A DNA stretch of 64,000 nucleotides from CAIJMU01 sp035530275 (lineage in GTDB: Bacteria > Spirochaetota > Spirochaetia > Treponematales > Rectinemataceae), in contig DATKVC010000003.1 of NCBI GenBank assembly GCA_035530275.1, positions 1 to 64,000 on the forward strand. The letters run 5' to 3'. The notes under the pieces were generated by a model, which did not search any database, had not been told where the DNA came from, and saw only the letters and a list, made by a program, of their open reading frames with translations. Made by a program: the position numbers and the translations under genes. Shown in pieces: positions 1 through 8,556 of this stretch (position 1 is its first letter; every line of letters starts with the position of its first letter).

Positions 1-156
1 TCGGAGCCTTGCCACCGCCCCTTCGACAGAATTCGCGGATCTGGAACAAAGGTAGATCGTTGCTCCCGCTCGGCCGAGAGCCTCGGCCATGGCGAAGCCG
101 AGGCCTTTCGTCCCTCCCGTGATCACGACGATCTTGTTGCGCATGATCTCATTCAT
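1..156 (-). CDS. Short-chain dehydrogenase/reductase, N-terminal part (runs off left edge)
   Basis: Only the first 52 residues lie in the window. They open with a hydrophobic strand and the NAD(P)-binding motif TGGTKGLG, then a helix and the second strand ending YLCSRSANSVE, as in classical SDR Rossmann folds. The substrate cannot be told from this fragment. ATG at 156-154 is preceded by AAGGGGG at good spacing. The opening closely resembles the SDR at 7376..8236 (KIVVITGG versus KVVVITGG, CSRSANSV versus CSRSADSV), so the two are probably paralogues. Confidence 0.85.
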   Translation of the reverse strand, partial: MNEIMRNKIVVITGGTKGLGFAMAEALGRAGATIYLCSRSANSVEGAVARLR

Positions 157-489
157 AATTGCCCCCTTCGTTTTGGCGGGAGGCGGAGGAGCGGCCGTAT
201 GCTTTCAAAATGGAAGGGCCGCGAAGCCCTTCGCAACTCTTTCGACCGCTACGCCTCGCGCCGGATCCTTCCAGCTTTCCCTTCGCGAAGTGAATCTACC
301 ATGAAGTCGCCATCCCCGGGGTGAAGGTAGGCGTCATTCCGGCATGGCGACGAAGTTCCAGTCCGCGCCCGCGCGATGCCCCAAAAAACCGCAAGTCTTG
401 ACCTCCTGGCATAATTCGATAAAAATAGAGCTATAGATGGTTGGCAATAAGCAGCCCTATTTGAAGATGCAGACCCCGAGGAGGATTTG
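157..489. other. Intergenic region between divergent genes (333 bp)
   Basis: No convincing gene is visible on either strand. It separates the minus-strand SDR from the plus-strand CoA-transferase and should hold both promoters. The only candidate I can point to is the promoter near 398-425. The remainder shows no strong hairpin or repeat. Confidence 0.6.
398..425 (+). promoter_or_regulatory. Possible sigma-70 promoter of the CoA-transferase gene
   Basis: TTGACC at 398-403 and TAAAAA at 420-425 are 16 bp apart. A normal leader with GAGGAGG before ATG 490 follows. Match to consensus is moderate. Confidence 0.4.
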
Positions 490-1989
490 ATGTCCCTTCC
501 CTTCCCCATCCTCACTGCCGAGGAGGCGGCCGAGTTCATCGGCAACGGGCAGACCATCGGCTTCAGCGGTTTCACCGCCGCCGGATCGGCCAAGGCCGTC
601 CCTCTCGCCCTGGCGGCCAAGGCGAAGCGAGAGCACGAGGCCGGCCGCGAATTCAAGGTCGGCGTCCTCACGGGAGCATCGACAGGCAAAAGCCTCGACG
701 GGGCCCTCGCCGAGGCTGAGGCCATCGGCTTCCGAATGCCCTATCAGTCGGACCCGACCTTGCGTCGTCAAATCAACGAAGGGAAGGTGCGATTCGTCGA
801 CATGCACCTGTCCCTCGTTCCTCAGAACGTGCGCTACGGCTTCATGGGGCCCATTCATTGGGCGGTAGTCGAAGCCTGCGATCTCACCCCCGGCGGAGGG
901 GTGGTGTTGACCTCTTCAGTAGGCGCCTCGAATACCTATCTAAGGCTCGCCGACAAGATCCTTATCGAACTCAACGCCCGCCATCCCTCCTCCCTCCTCG
1001 GCATTCACGACATCTTCGAGCCCCATGATCCCCCGGTCCGCGACGAAATCCCGATCTTCCGCCCCTCCGATCGGGTAGGTTCCCCCATCTGCGTCGTTGA
1101 TCCGCGCAAGATCGCCGGCGTGGTCCTCACCGACCTCCCCGACGAGGCAGGCGGATTCGAGGAGCCCAATTCGGTGACCGACCGCATAGGCTGGAACGTC
1201 GCAGGCTTCCTCGCCGCCGAGATGAAGGCGGGCCGCATTCCCCCCGGCTTTCTCCCCCTCCAATCGGGGGTCGGCAACATCGCGAACGCAGTTCTCGGCG
1301 CCCTCGGAAGCAGTCCGGACATCCCGCCCTTCGAAATGTACACCGAGGTTCTCCAGGATTCGGTCGTCCCCCTCCTCGAGAACGGCCGATGCAGCTTCGC
1401 TTCGAGCTGCGCTCTTGCGCTCTCGCCCGGGGTGATGGACCGCGTAACCGGCCAAATCGACTTTTTCAAGCGACGCGTGGTGCTGCGCCCCCAGGAGATT
1501 TCGAACCATCCCGAGATCGTCCGTCGCCTCGGCATCGTGTCGATGAACACGGCCATCGAGATCGACCTCGGAGGCAACGTCAATTCGACCCATCTCATGG
1601 GCAAGACGATGATGAACGGAATCGGCGGCTCGGGCGACTTCACGCGAAACGCCTACCTGTCGATCTTCTCCTGCCCCTCGACGGCCAAGGACGGGAGGAT
1701 CTCGGCCATCATTCCCATGGCGGCCCACATGGACCATAGCGAACATTCGGTGCAGATCGTCGTCACCGAGCATGGGGTCGCCGATCTGCGCGGCAAGGAT
1801 CCCCACGAGCGCGCGCGCATCATCATCGAGAATTGCGCCGACCCCGAGTATCGCCCCATTCTCCGCGACTACCTCGCCCTGACCGAGGCCGGACACGAAC
1901 CCCTGTCGCTCTGCTTCGGCCTCGCTATGCATCGGGCCTATCTGAAGGAGGGGGACATGCGCAAGATCAGGTGGGAAGAATATAAATAG
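490..1989 (+). CDS. Acetyl-CoA hydrolase/transferase family (succinyl-CoA:acetate CoA-transferase type)
   Basis: A class I CoA-transferase of about 500 residues, the usual length of the acetyl-CoA hydrolase/transferase family. The motif GVGNIANAVL and the segment MYTEVLQDS carry the hallmark of succinyl-CoA:acetate CoA-transferases; the Glu in TEV is the expected residue forming the acyl-glutamyl-CoA intermediate. GIGGSGDF near residue 380 fits the CoA/oxyanion loop. The reaction would move CoA between acetate and another carboxylate in fermentation or acetate activation; the true substrate pair is not decidable here. ATG 490 is chosen because GAGGAGG lies 5 nt upstream; a TTG codon at 487 is in frame but badly placed. 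It appears monocistronic. Confidence 0.88.
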   Translation: MSLPFPILTAEEAAEFIGNGQTIGFSGFTAAGSAKAVPLALAAKAKREHEAGREFKVGVLTGASTGKSLDGALAEAEAIGFRMPYQSDPTLRRQINEGKVRFVDMHLSLVPQNVRYGFMGPIHWAVVEACDLTPGGGVVLTSSVGASNTYLRLADKILIELNARHPSSLLGIHDIFEPHDPPVRDEIPIFRPSDRVGSPICVVDPRKIAGVVLTDLPDEAGGFEEPNSVTDRIGWNVAGFLAAEMKAGRIPPGFLPLQSGVGNIANAVLGALGSSPDIPPFEMYTEVLQDSVVPLLENGRCSFASSCALALSPGVMDRVTGQIDFFKRRVVLRPQEISNHPEIVRRLGIVSMNTAIEIDLGGNVNSTHLMGKTMMNGIGGSGDFTRNAYLSIFSCPSTAKDGRISAIIPMAAHMDHSEHSVQIVVTEHGVADLRGKDPHERARIIIENCADPEYRPILRDYLALTEAGHEPLSLCFGLAMHRAYLKEGDMRKIRWEEYK

Positions 1990-2148
1990 GGGCGCCGGCA
2001 TTCGCCGCCGAGGAAAGGGCCGCGGCTCTTATGGCTGTCGCTTACTTGGATTCCGGCCCGCTCATTGACAGCCCGTCGCCGGCGCTCTAGTTTCGAACGA
2101 TCTTGTCGGGAGATGGGTTGGCGCGGGTGATGCCGCGAAGGAGTGGGC

Positions 2149-2919
2149 ATGGAATATCGGGTAGATAAAGGGGAGAATCTCTATTTTCTTCTGAAAATCT
2201 TGTTTACCGTCGTCGTTCTTGTGCTCGCAGTCTTAGGCCTGGCATCCGTCCTTCGAGGTAACGAGGTCGCCGCGATCTCGACCCTTGCGGTCTTCATAGT
2301 CTATCTGCTCCTGATCTGGCTATTCATCGTATTTCAGAAGATCTACCTCGTCGCGCATATGAAGGGCAACGGCGTCGCGATTTCCGAAAGGCAGTTCCCG
2401 CAGGTCCATGAAGCGTACAGGGAAATGGCCGCACGGCTGGGCCTCAAGAAGGTACCCAGACTCTTCCTTCTCCAAGAGGGCGGGATGCTGAACGCCTTCG
2501 CGGTCCGGCTCTCCGGCCGGAACTACATCGCCATCTATTCGGAGATATTCTCCCTCGTCGCCACGGACATGGAAGCCGTGAAATTCGTCCTTGGGCACGA
2601 ACTCGGGCATGTCAGGAGAAATCACATGTCGAAGAGGTTCTGGACCTTCCCCTCCTCGATCATCCCTTTCCTCACCGCAGCCTATTCGCGGCGATGCGAA
2701 TTCACCTGCGACGCGATCGGGAAGTCGCTCGCCCCCGCGAACCGGCTCAACGGATTGCTCGTCCTCGCGGCCGGTCCTCATTTGTACGGGCAGCTGAATC
2801 CCGAGTCATACATCGAGGACGCGAACGAAAGCTATACGATCGGCGTGAAGTTCATGCAGCTCTTCATGAGTCATCCGTACCTGCCCAAGAGAATTCGGAA
2901 CTTGCGGGAACCTCAATAG
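2149..2919 (+). CDS. M48 family zinc metallopeptidase, membrane anchored
   Basis: A 256-residue protein with two N-terminal membrane helices (about residues 10-35 and 40-68) followed by a cytosol-facing protease domain. The zinc-binding HELGH motif is at residues 150-154 and a second Glu, the expected third ligand, lies in RRCEFTCDAIG about 35 residues later. This is the layout of HtpX/M48-like proteases that degrade damaged membrane proteins, though it is too divergent to name as htpX. ATG 2149 has AAGGAG 5-10 nt upstream and is preferred over the in-frame GTG at 2143. It converges on the helicase gene at 2981. Confidence 0.85.
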   Translation: MEYRVDKGENLYFLLKILFTVVVLVLAVLGLASVLRGNEVAAISTLAVFIVYLLLIWLFIVFQKIYLVAHMKGNGVAISERQFPQVHEAYREMAARLGLKKVPRLFLLQEGGMLNAFAVRLSGRNYIAIYSEIFSLVATDMEAVKFVLGHELGHVRRNHMSKRFWTFPSSIIPFLTAAYSRRCEFTCDAIGKSLAPANRLNGLLVLAAGPHLYGQLNPESYIEDANESYTIGVKFMQLFMSHPYLPKRIRNLREPQ

Positions 2920-2980
2920 GGAGCTCACCGGCGCGCGAATGCGACCTGGCGTGGCGTATCGCCGGGCTGAAGATAGGCTC

Positions 2981-5900
2981 CTATTCGAACAGTTCGCCTT
3001 GCCTCGGCGGCATCATTTCCGCTTCCTTCGAGGTCTCGCTCTTGCCGGATTTCTTGGCGATGGCTCTTCCTACCCGCTCGACGTCGCGCGTCCTTCCCAG
3101 CGCCTTCCAGATGGCGAGGGCTGAATCGCGGTCGCCTAACTTTTCTAGTGCTCGCGCTTCGATCACGCGATCGCCCGCGGCCTGGGCAGCCTTGAGCGCC
3201 AATTGCCAGCGACTCGCCTTCGCGTAGGCGGCCGCGGCTTCGCCATTGCGGCCCTTGCTCTCGTACCAGAGACCCGCGGCCGCGTGGATATTGAGCGTGC
3301 GGACGAATTCCTCGATCGCGCCTTTTTTGCCCCTGCCTTCGAGATAGTCGAAGACGGCGAAGCGATGGACCGACGCGAAAAAGTAGGGCACTGTCGTCCA
3401 TTCGTTCAGCCCCGCCGCGGGCAGGGCAATTTCTTCGTCCTTCTGCTGAATGGTGGCGAGAAGGGCCTTGATGAGAAGGGAAGACGGGCCATCACCCGCG
3501 GCCGCTGCCTTGAGGCGAGGCATGAACCCTTGGATAAAGGCCTTGTGCTTTGCGTCGCGCGCATAGACGAGACGATTGAGGAAAAACAGGGCGTTCGCGT
3601 GGCCGATCCTGATGAGGAAATCGACGATATCCAACCTGGCTTCTTCGATGATGCGAAGATAGACACTGTCGAAGGTCGCGGGTAAATAGGCGTCAATTTC
3701 CTCCCTGCGCTCGGGGCCTTTAGCCTCCGTATCGTCGGTCGCGCGCGCCAACTGTCTGAGTATGGCGATTCTCATGAGCGAGGCGTTCGTGTCGCCGGAG
3801 TAGTCCTCAGCCGAGGGATTGTGACGCATTATGAAGGAATGCCCGAGCCTGATCTTCGGCTTGGCTTCGATGAATCTGTCGAGATCGGAGTATATGTCGT
3901 GCCTCGAAAAGAACTCGAAGGCATCTTCGTCCCTGTCCAGCTTCATGAATAGCGGAAGGGCCGCCTTCACATGTCCGATGACCATGTAGCGGTTAAGCGC
4001 CCTATCGAGCTCGCCTTTCGCCTCGAGATCGGCGGCCTCCGCGTTCATCGCGTCTATCGCCTTGCGATTGGGTTTTCTCGAGGAAGTATCGTAGAGGGAT
4101 TCTCGGAGCAGTTCGGCTGTCGTGGCGTCGTGGAATCCCGCGGCCTCGCGCTCCTTCACGGCCTCCGCGAAGAGGCCCTTCTTCGCGAGGGAATCCGCGG
4201 CGCCGAGATGGTCTCCCGCTTCGGCGGCCGCCTCGGCGGCAAGCTCATATTCGCGCGCTTGGCTATAGGCATCGGCCGCGCGCTTGTTTTCCCTCGCGGC
4301 CGAAAAGCGGACGCCCGCCTCGCGCGGCTTCTTTTCAAGCAAGGCCTCGGCCTCGGCGATGAGGGCCGGCCGCCGCGTGGCGGTATCCGTGTCGAGCCAT
4401 CTGCGGTAGAAATCCCGCGCCCCGTCGAGATCGTGAGCGGCGATACGCCGTTGGGCGAGAACATCGTAACGCCCGAGACGCACGAGGCAGTCGACTTCCT
4501 TCTTGAAATCGCGCGCGAGTCTGTAATGGCGGAGAGCGTTCTCGAGGTCGCCCGCCGCCTCGTAGGCCGCGGCTGCCTTGGCTTTTAGCCTCGCCTTGCG
4601 AAAGCACTCCGCTGCCTCGGCGTGGCGGCCTGCTCGCGCGAGGCACTCCGCGGCCTTGGGCCAGAGCTTCAACGCGACATAGAGTTCGGCCGCGTTCGGG
4701 TCGGTTTCGGCGCGAGACAGGCATCGGGCGGCGGCCCTTCTGTCCTTGAGTCCCAGCCATCGGGCGGCGGCTTCCGCCATCCTTCCCCGCGTCTCGAGAC
4801 CAAGGGCCTGACAACGAGCCGAGCGTTTCTTTTCACCCAGGCTCGACCAGAGTTCGGCAGCCTTGTCGAAATTGGAGGCTTTTTCCCATGCCTCCCCGGA
4901 TTCCTTACGCAAGCCGGCGATTTCGAGCCAAGGAGCGGCCTCCTCGAATCGGCCCGCGGCGAACATGCCAAGGCCCATGGCCCGCGCTTCCGCCGTTTCG
5001 TCGCCGGCGTTTCGATAGCACTCGGCCGCGGCGCGCCAATGCCCGCGCTCGGCATAGTAGTCGCCGCGCTCGCGCCACTGGGCCGGGCTCGACACCTTCG
5101 TCCAATAGGTCCGGACCATGCCCGCCTCGGCGCTCGGCACCATAAGGCCCGAGAATTCCTCCTGGCTCCAGAAATCCGCGTTGGCTTCGTAGACGACGAG
5201 GCCGTTTCTCGCGCGGGTGACCGCCACGTAGTAGAGGTTGATTTCGTGGACGAGGCGCGCCTCGCGCCCGATGGCCGCCTTGTCGTCGTCGGCAAGACGC
5301 CGCCAGAGCCCCGCGAGCTCCCCATCCGAGGGGGTGAGATTCCAGAGGAGGGTGGCGTCGAATTCGAGGCCCTTGGCCTCGGAGATGGTGAAGACGAACT
5401 CGCTCCCCGCGAGGGCCCTGACCCTTTCCTTCGCCGCGACGTCGCGGACGATCACGGCATTTGCCGCTCCGCCCTTCGGCAGGGAGTCGGCGAGGCTCCG
5501 CTCATCCGGGCCCGTGAGAAGGCAGGGGAGGAGGCCGAGGAATTTCCAGCGTTCCTTGTGCTCATCCGACTCGATGCCGGCGAGCCGTTTCTTGAGATCG
5601 AGGAGGGCATTCCCAATTGCGACGATCCCGCCGACCGAGCGAAAATTGAGGTCGAGTCTAAAGAGCTCGGGCGGCTTGAGACCCCGATCCCAGAAAAGCG
5701 AGCGAAGTTCGGCCCAGCGGAAGCCGCTCGGGTTGATCGTCTGTTTGACGTCGCCCGCGAGCACGAGGCGCGAGGGGTCGGCGACGAGGCGGAAGACGAG
5801 TTGGAAATGGACGTTGGCGAAGTCCTGGGCCTCGTCGCAGACCACGAGATCCCAGGGCGAGAATTCCTTCGCGGCCCCGGCCGCTCGATCCTCGATCGCT

Positions 5901-7282
5901 TCGATGGCCGCCCGGGCGAGATCGATGTCGTCCCAGCGCCCCTCCTCGCGCAGCCGCGACTCGTACCATTCGGCGGCAGCGTAGATGGTTTGGCGCGCAG
6001 AGGCGAAGCGTGGCGCCCTTTTGGCGCCGAGGGCCTGGTATTCCTCGAAGGGCAGGATCGAGCGGCCCATGGCGGCCCTGCGCTTGTCGAGCTGCTCGAC
6101 GATCAGCTTGAACAGTGAAATCGCGATATCGCGCGAGGCGAAGGATGGGGAGGCGAAATCTCCGGTGAAGGCGGCGAGACTCGGATAGCCGCCTCGGCGC
6201 TCGAGCTGGGCCTCGATCTTGGGGAGGAAGCCGAGGAACTCGACGGCCTCGAGAAGTTCGCAGAGCTCTCCCCGCGCCGAGCTCGAAAGCCTTCCCGTTT
6301 CGAGCGCCTCGACATGGGAGGCGAGGCGGCGGAGATTGAGCGAGGGGCGGGCTCCCTTGATGATGCCGCGGATCTCCTCCCAGGCGAGCTCGGGGTCGAG
6401 ATCCCCGAACTCCCTGCGATCGCGCAGCGCCGCCTCGAACCAGGGGAGATCGGCCTCGCGTGTCGGATCAAAGTGAGCCGCGGTCTTTTCGCCTCGCGAG
6501 GCGACGAGCTCGCGCACGAGTTCCCTCCATGGCGCGAAGCGCGGGGGGAACCGGGGCCCGTCCTTTCTGCCCCGCGCGAGGCTTTCGTAGAGGCGTCGCG
6601 AGTGTTCGGCGAGGAAGGGGTGCCAGGTGAGAAAGAGCCGCCGCTCGACGCCCGGAAGGTTTCTGAGAAGGTAGTAGATAGCGATCGTCGTCTTGCCGCT
6701 GCCCGCCGTGCCGGAGAGGAGGAGGGGAGGCTCCCCCAACAGCGCCTGGCGTTGCGCCTCGGTGAGGTGGAGCCTGAGATCCACCTCCGCGTCTTCGGCC
6801 TGGGCGAGGAGCCTTTCCCAATCGCCCTCCTCTACGACGCGCCAACGCTGAGGGCCGCAGTCTTCGGCGGCCACCGCCTCGAAGGCCTCCTGGCTATACC
6901 AGGCGGGGTCGAGGGAGCCGAGGTCGAGGTCCTTCTCCTCCCTTTCCACGATGGTCTCGAAGGAGAGGAAGGGCGAGTTGTCGGGGAGGATTGCGGTCTT
7001 TGCTCGATTGACATCGTCGTGGCTTTCGATGCCCCAGGCATAGATTCTGGCAATCCCGTCCTCGCGTCCGAGGGTGAAGAGAAGCCGGTCGCCCTTCGAG
7101 ACCCGCGCCTCGAAAACGACAGACCCCGAGCCCTTGAGCTTCTTGACGCGAAGCCCGCCCTCCCAGAGGCCCGAGGCGAGAAATTCGAACTTTTCTCGCA
7201 GCCGCTCGAGTTCCCTGCGGGGCAACGCGGCGAGATGCCTTTTAAGCGTGTCCGAGACGAGAAGGCTGAAAGAGGACGACAT
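2981..7282 (-). CDS. Large UvrD/Rep-type helicase with RelE-like N-terminus and TPR-like C-terminus
   Basis: 1433 residues in three parts. Residues 1-95 resemble a RelE/ParE toxin fold (basic VKKLKG, then an EARV..GDRLLF strand pair and HDDVNRAK). Residues about 170-700 are a superfamily 1 helicase: Walker A GTAGSGKTT at 191-199, DEAQD at 483-487, AGDVKQTINP at 509-518, EAKGLEFD near 635, VAVTRAR at 686-692. Residues about 735-1400 are Ala-rich repeated helix pairs (AAECYRNAGD, AAELWSSLGE, AAECFRKAR) like TPR solenoids. The last residues include QGELF, resembling a DNA polymerase clamp-binding peptide. A nucleic-acid translocase role is inferred from the motifs; the pathway is unknown. The start follows a -10-like TATCAT by 6 nt with no Shine-Dalgarno. 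Confidence 0.85.
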   Translation of the reverse strand: MSSSFSLLVSDTLKRHLAALPRRELERLREKFEFLASGLWEGGLRVKKLKGSGSVVFEARVSKGDRLLFTLGREDGIARIYAWGIESHDDVNRAKTAILPDNSPFLSFETIVEREEKDLDLGSLDPAWYSQEAFEAVAAEDCGPQRWRVVEEGDWERLLAQAEDAEVDLRLHLTEAQRQALLGEPPLLLSGTAGSGKTTIAIYYLLRNLPGVERRLFLTWHPFLAEHSRRLYESLARGRKDGPRFPPRFAPWRELVRELVASRGEKTAAHFDPTREADLPWFEAALRDRREFGDLDPELAWEEIRGIIKGARPSLNLRRLASHVEALETGRLSSSARGELCELLEAVEFLGFLPKIEAQLERRGGYPSLAAFTGDFASPSFASRDIAISLFKLIVEQLDKRRAAMGRSILPFEEYQALGAKRAPRFASARQTIYAAAEWYESRLREEGRWDDIDLARAAIEAIEDRAAGAAKEFSPWDLVVCDEAQDFANVHFQLVFRLVADPSRLVLAGDVKQTINPSGFRWAELRSLFWDRGLKPPELFRLDLNFRSVGGIVAIGNALLDLKKRLAGIESDEHKERWKFLGLLPCLLTGPDERSLADSLPKGGAANAVIVRDVAAKERVRALAGSEFVFTISEAKGLEFDATLLWNLTPSDGELAGLWRRLADDDKAAIGREARLVHEINLYYVAVTRARNGLVVYEANADFWSQEEFSGLMVPSAEAGMVRTYWTKVSSPAQWRERGDYYAERGHWRAAAECYRNAGDETAEARAMGLGMFAAGRFEEAAPWLEIAGLRKESGEAWEKASNFDKAAELWSSLGEKKRSARCQALGLETRGRMAEAAARWLGLKDRRAAARCLSRAETDPNAAELYVALKLWPKAAECLARAGRHAEAAECFRKARLKAKAAAAYEAAGDLENALRHYRLARDFKKEVDCLVRLGRYDVLAQRRIAAHDLDGARDFYRRWLDTDTATRRPALIAEAEALLEKKPREAGVRFSAARENKRAADAYSQAREYELAAEAAAEAGDHLGAADSLAKKGLFAEAVKEREAAGFHDATTAELLRESLYDTSSRKPNRKAIDAMNAEAADLEAKGELDRALNRYMVIGHVKAALPLFMKLDRDEDAFEFFSRHDIYSDLDRFIEAKPKIRLGHSFIMRHNPSAEDYSGDTNASLMRIAILRQLARATDDTEAKGPERREEIDAYLPATFDSVYLRIIEEARLDIVDFLIRIGHANALFFLNRLVYARDAKHKAFIQGFMPRLKAAAAGDGPSSLLIKALLATIQQKDEEIALPAAGLNEWTTVPYFFASVHRFAVFDYLEGRGKKGAIEEFVRTLNIHAAAGLWYESKGRNGEAAAAYAKASRWQLALKAAQAAGDRVIEARALEKLGDRDSALAIWKALGRTRDVERVGRAIAKKSGKSETSKEAEMMPPRQGELFE

Positions 7283-7288
7283 GCCCCC

Positions 7289-7294
7289 ATGATA
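7289..7294 (-). promoter_or_regulatory. -10-like box directly upstream of the helicase gene (leaderless candidate)
   Basis: TATCAT (5 of 6 to consensus) lies 6 nt before the ATG at 7282, placing the likely transcription start at or next to the start codon. No Shine-Dalgarno is present. A -35 box is poor. Confidence 0.35.
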
Positions 7295-7375
7295 AAGAGC
7301 AAACGAGAGACTGGGGAAGCAGACAGGGTGGATTTCGCGCGCGGCTCCGCCGGAATGCCACCACGCCTAGCCCGC

Positions 7376-8236
7376 TCACGTCTTCGCCGCAGGCTCCACC
7401 CTCGTGATGGAAATTTCCTTCGCTCCGAGACCCCTGCCCGTGACGAGGCGGCCGAGGGTCGCAAGACCGCGGCGGACCATAAAACCCTTCGTGATCACCT
7501 TTACCATCAGGCCGGTCTTGCCGTCGGTTGCGCCGGAGGCGAGCCATAGCGCCTTGGCCGCGGGTACGCCGGCATCGTTCCCGAGGACGGCCGTCACCGT
7601 CTTGAGCGCTTCGAGCTCCTTCTCCCAGCCGCGCACCGCCTCGACTTCCGAGAGCATCTCGGTGCGCACCATACCGGGATTGAAGCCATGGATCTCGACG
7701 CCTGTCCCCTTGTACTCGGCCGCGAGGGATTTTGTGAAATTCCACACCCAGGCCTTGCTCGAAGTATAGGCGTTCTGCTTTGGCACCGAGCCATTGTCGC
7801 CGCGCCCGAGCACGTTGATGAGCTTTCCGCCGCCTTGTTCAAGAAAGCGTCGAACCGCCGTCACAGAGCCGTTGTAGGTGCCAATGATGTTGGTGCCGAC
7901 CAGCGCATGGAAGCGCTCCGACGGGATGTGAGCCGTGGGACCCCAGGGGGCCGATAGCCCGGCGTTGTTGATCCATACATCGATGCGTCCGTAGGTCGCT
8001 ACGACCTTGGCGGCTATGGCTTCCACCTCGGAGAGGGCTGAGACATCGCAGGCCGCGCCGCTCGCGTCCACTCCGTCGGCACACAGCTTGGCGACCGCCT
8101 TGTCGACGGAGTCAGCGGAGCGCGAGCACAGAAAAACCTTGGCCCCCGCAGCGCCGAGGGCCTGGGCAATGGCGAGGCCGAGCCCTCGCGAACCTCCCGT
8201 GATCACGACGACCTTATTCTGCATCATTTTTTCCAT
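7376..8236 (-). CDS. Short-chain dehydrogenase/reductase
   Basis: 286 residues, a little longer than the common 250-residue SDR. The cofactor motif TGGSRGLG is near residue 12, NNAGLSAPWG carries the NNAG motif, and the YTSSKAWVWNF stretch contains the catalytic Tyr-X3-Lys, so an active NAD(P)-dependent oxidoreductase is expected. The substrate is unknown. ATG 8236 (MEKMMQNK) has GGGAGAAGGA just upstream; an open frame extends to 8404 but would overlap the small gene at 8254..8511. It lies 17 bp downstream of that gene, so the pair is likely cotranscribed. It is a paralogue of the SDR at the left edge. Confidence 0.88.
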   Translation of the reverse strand: MEKMMQNKVVVITGGSRGLGLAIAQALGAAGAKVFLCSRSADSVDKAVAKLCADGVDASGAACDVSALSEVEAIAAKVVATYGRIDVWINNAGLSAPWGPTAHIPSERFHALVGTNIIGTYNGSVTAVRRFLEQGGGKLINVLGRGDNGSVPKQNAYTSSKAWVWNFTKSLAAEYKGTGVEIHGFNPGMVRTEMLSEVEAVRGWEKELEALKTVTAVLGNDAGVPAAKALWLASGATDGKTGLMVKVITKGFMVRRGLATLGRLVTGRGLGAKEISITRVEPAAKT

Positions 8237-8253
8237 GGTCCTTCTCCCTTCGA

Positions 8254-8511
8254 TCAATGCGTCCCGGGCGGAGTGCGTCCGGAGCCGAAGTATTTCTCGC
8301 TCCGATATCTGAGCCACACTAGAAGGACCTGGGGAATCCGGGCCTTTTGCTCTTTCGTCAGACGGGCATAGAGGGCGAGGGCGCGATCCCTTTCGCGTCG
8401 GCAAGCGGCGTTTTCATGGGCGTCCCAATGGGACCTCGCGAGCCGAATAAGCCGAGCGACTTCCTTGACGAGGGCCTCGCCTTCGAGGGGGGCTCCGCCT
8501 GCTTCCTTCAT
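8254..8511 (-). CDS. Small hypothetical protein (85 aa)
   Basis: Not recognised. An 85-residue, charged and probably helical protein, with a central segment (HWDAHENAACRRERDRALALYARLTKEQ) that reads like one amphipathic helical hairpin. No signal peptide or membrane helix. It starts 7 nt after an extended -10 box (TGCTAGACT) and lacks a Shine-Dalgarno, so it may be leaderless. It is followed after 17 bp by the SDR gene. It fits the surrounding codon bias and fills an otherwise empty gap, which supports it being real. Confidence 0.6.
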   Translation of the reverse strand: MKEAGGAPLEGEALVKEVARLIRLARSHWDAHENAACRRERDRALALYARLTKEQKARIPQVLLVWLRYRSEKYFGSGRTPPGTH

Positions 8512-8518
8512 CCGATCC

Positions 8519-8527
8519 AGTCTAGCA
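8519..8527 (-). promoter_or_regulatory. Extended -10 box upstream of the 85-aa gene and SDR
   Basis: TGCTAGACT, a TGn-TAGACT extended -10 element, ends 7 nt before ATG 8511. The identical 9-mer is upstream of the Ca2+ ATPase (11385-11393), and TGCTAGAGT is upstream of parA. Confidence 0.45.
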
Positions 8528-8556
8528 TGGACAAGCCTGCTCTATGGCGCTTCGCG

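Noticed and set aside
4622..6118. 498-residue open frame opposite the helicase gene
   Set aside because: Overlaps conserved helicase motifs on the other strand and has no family resemblance.
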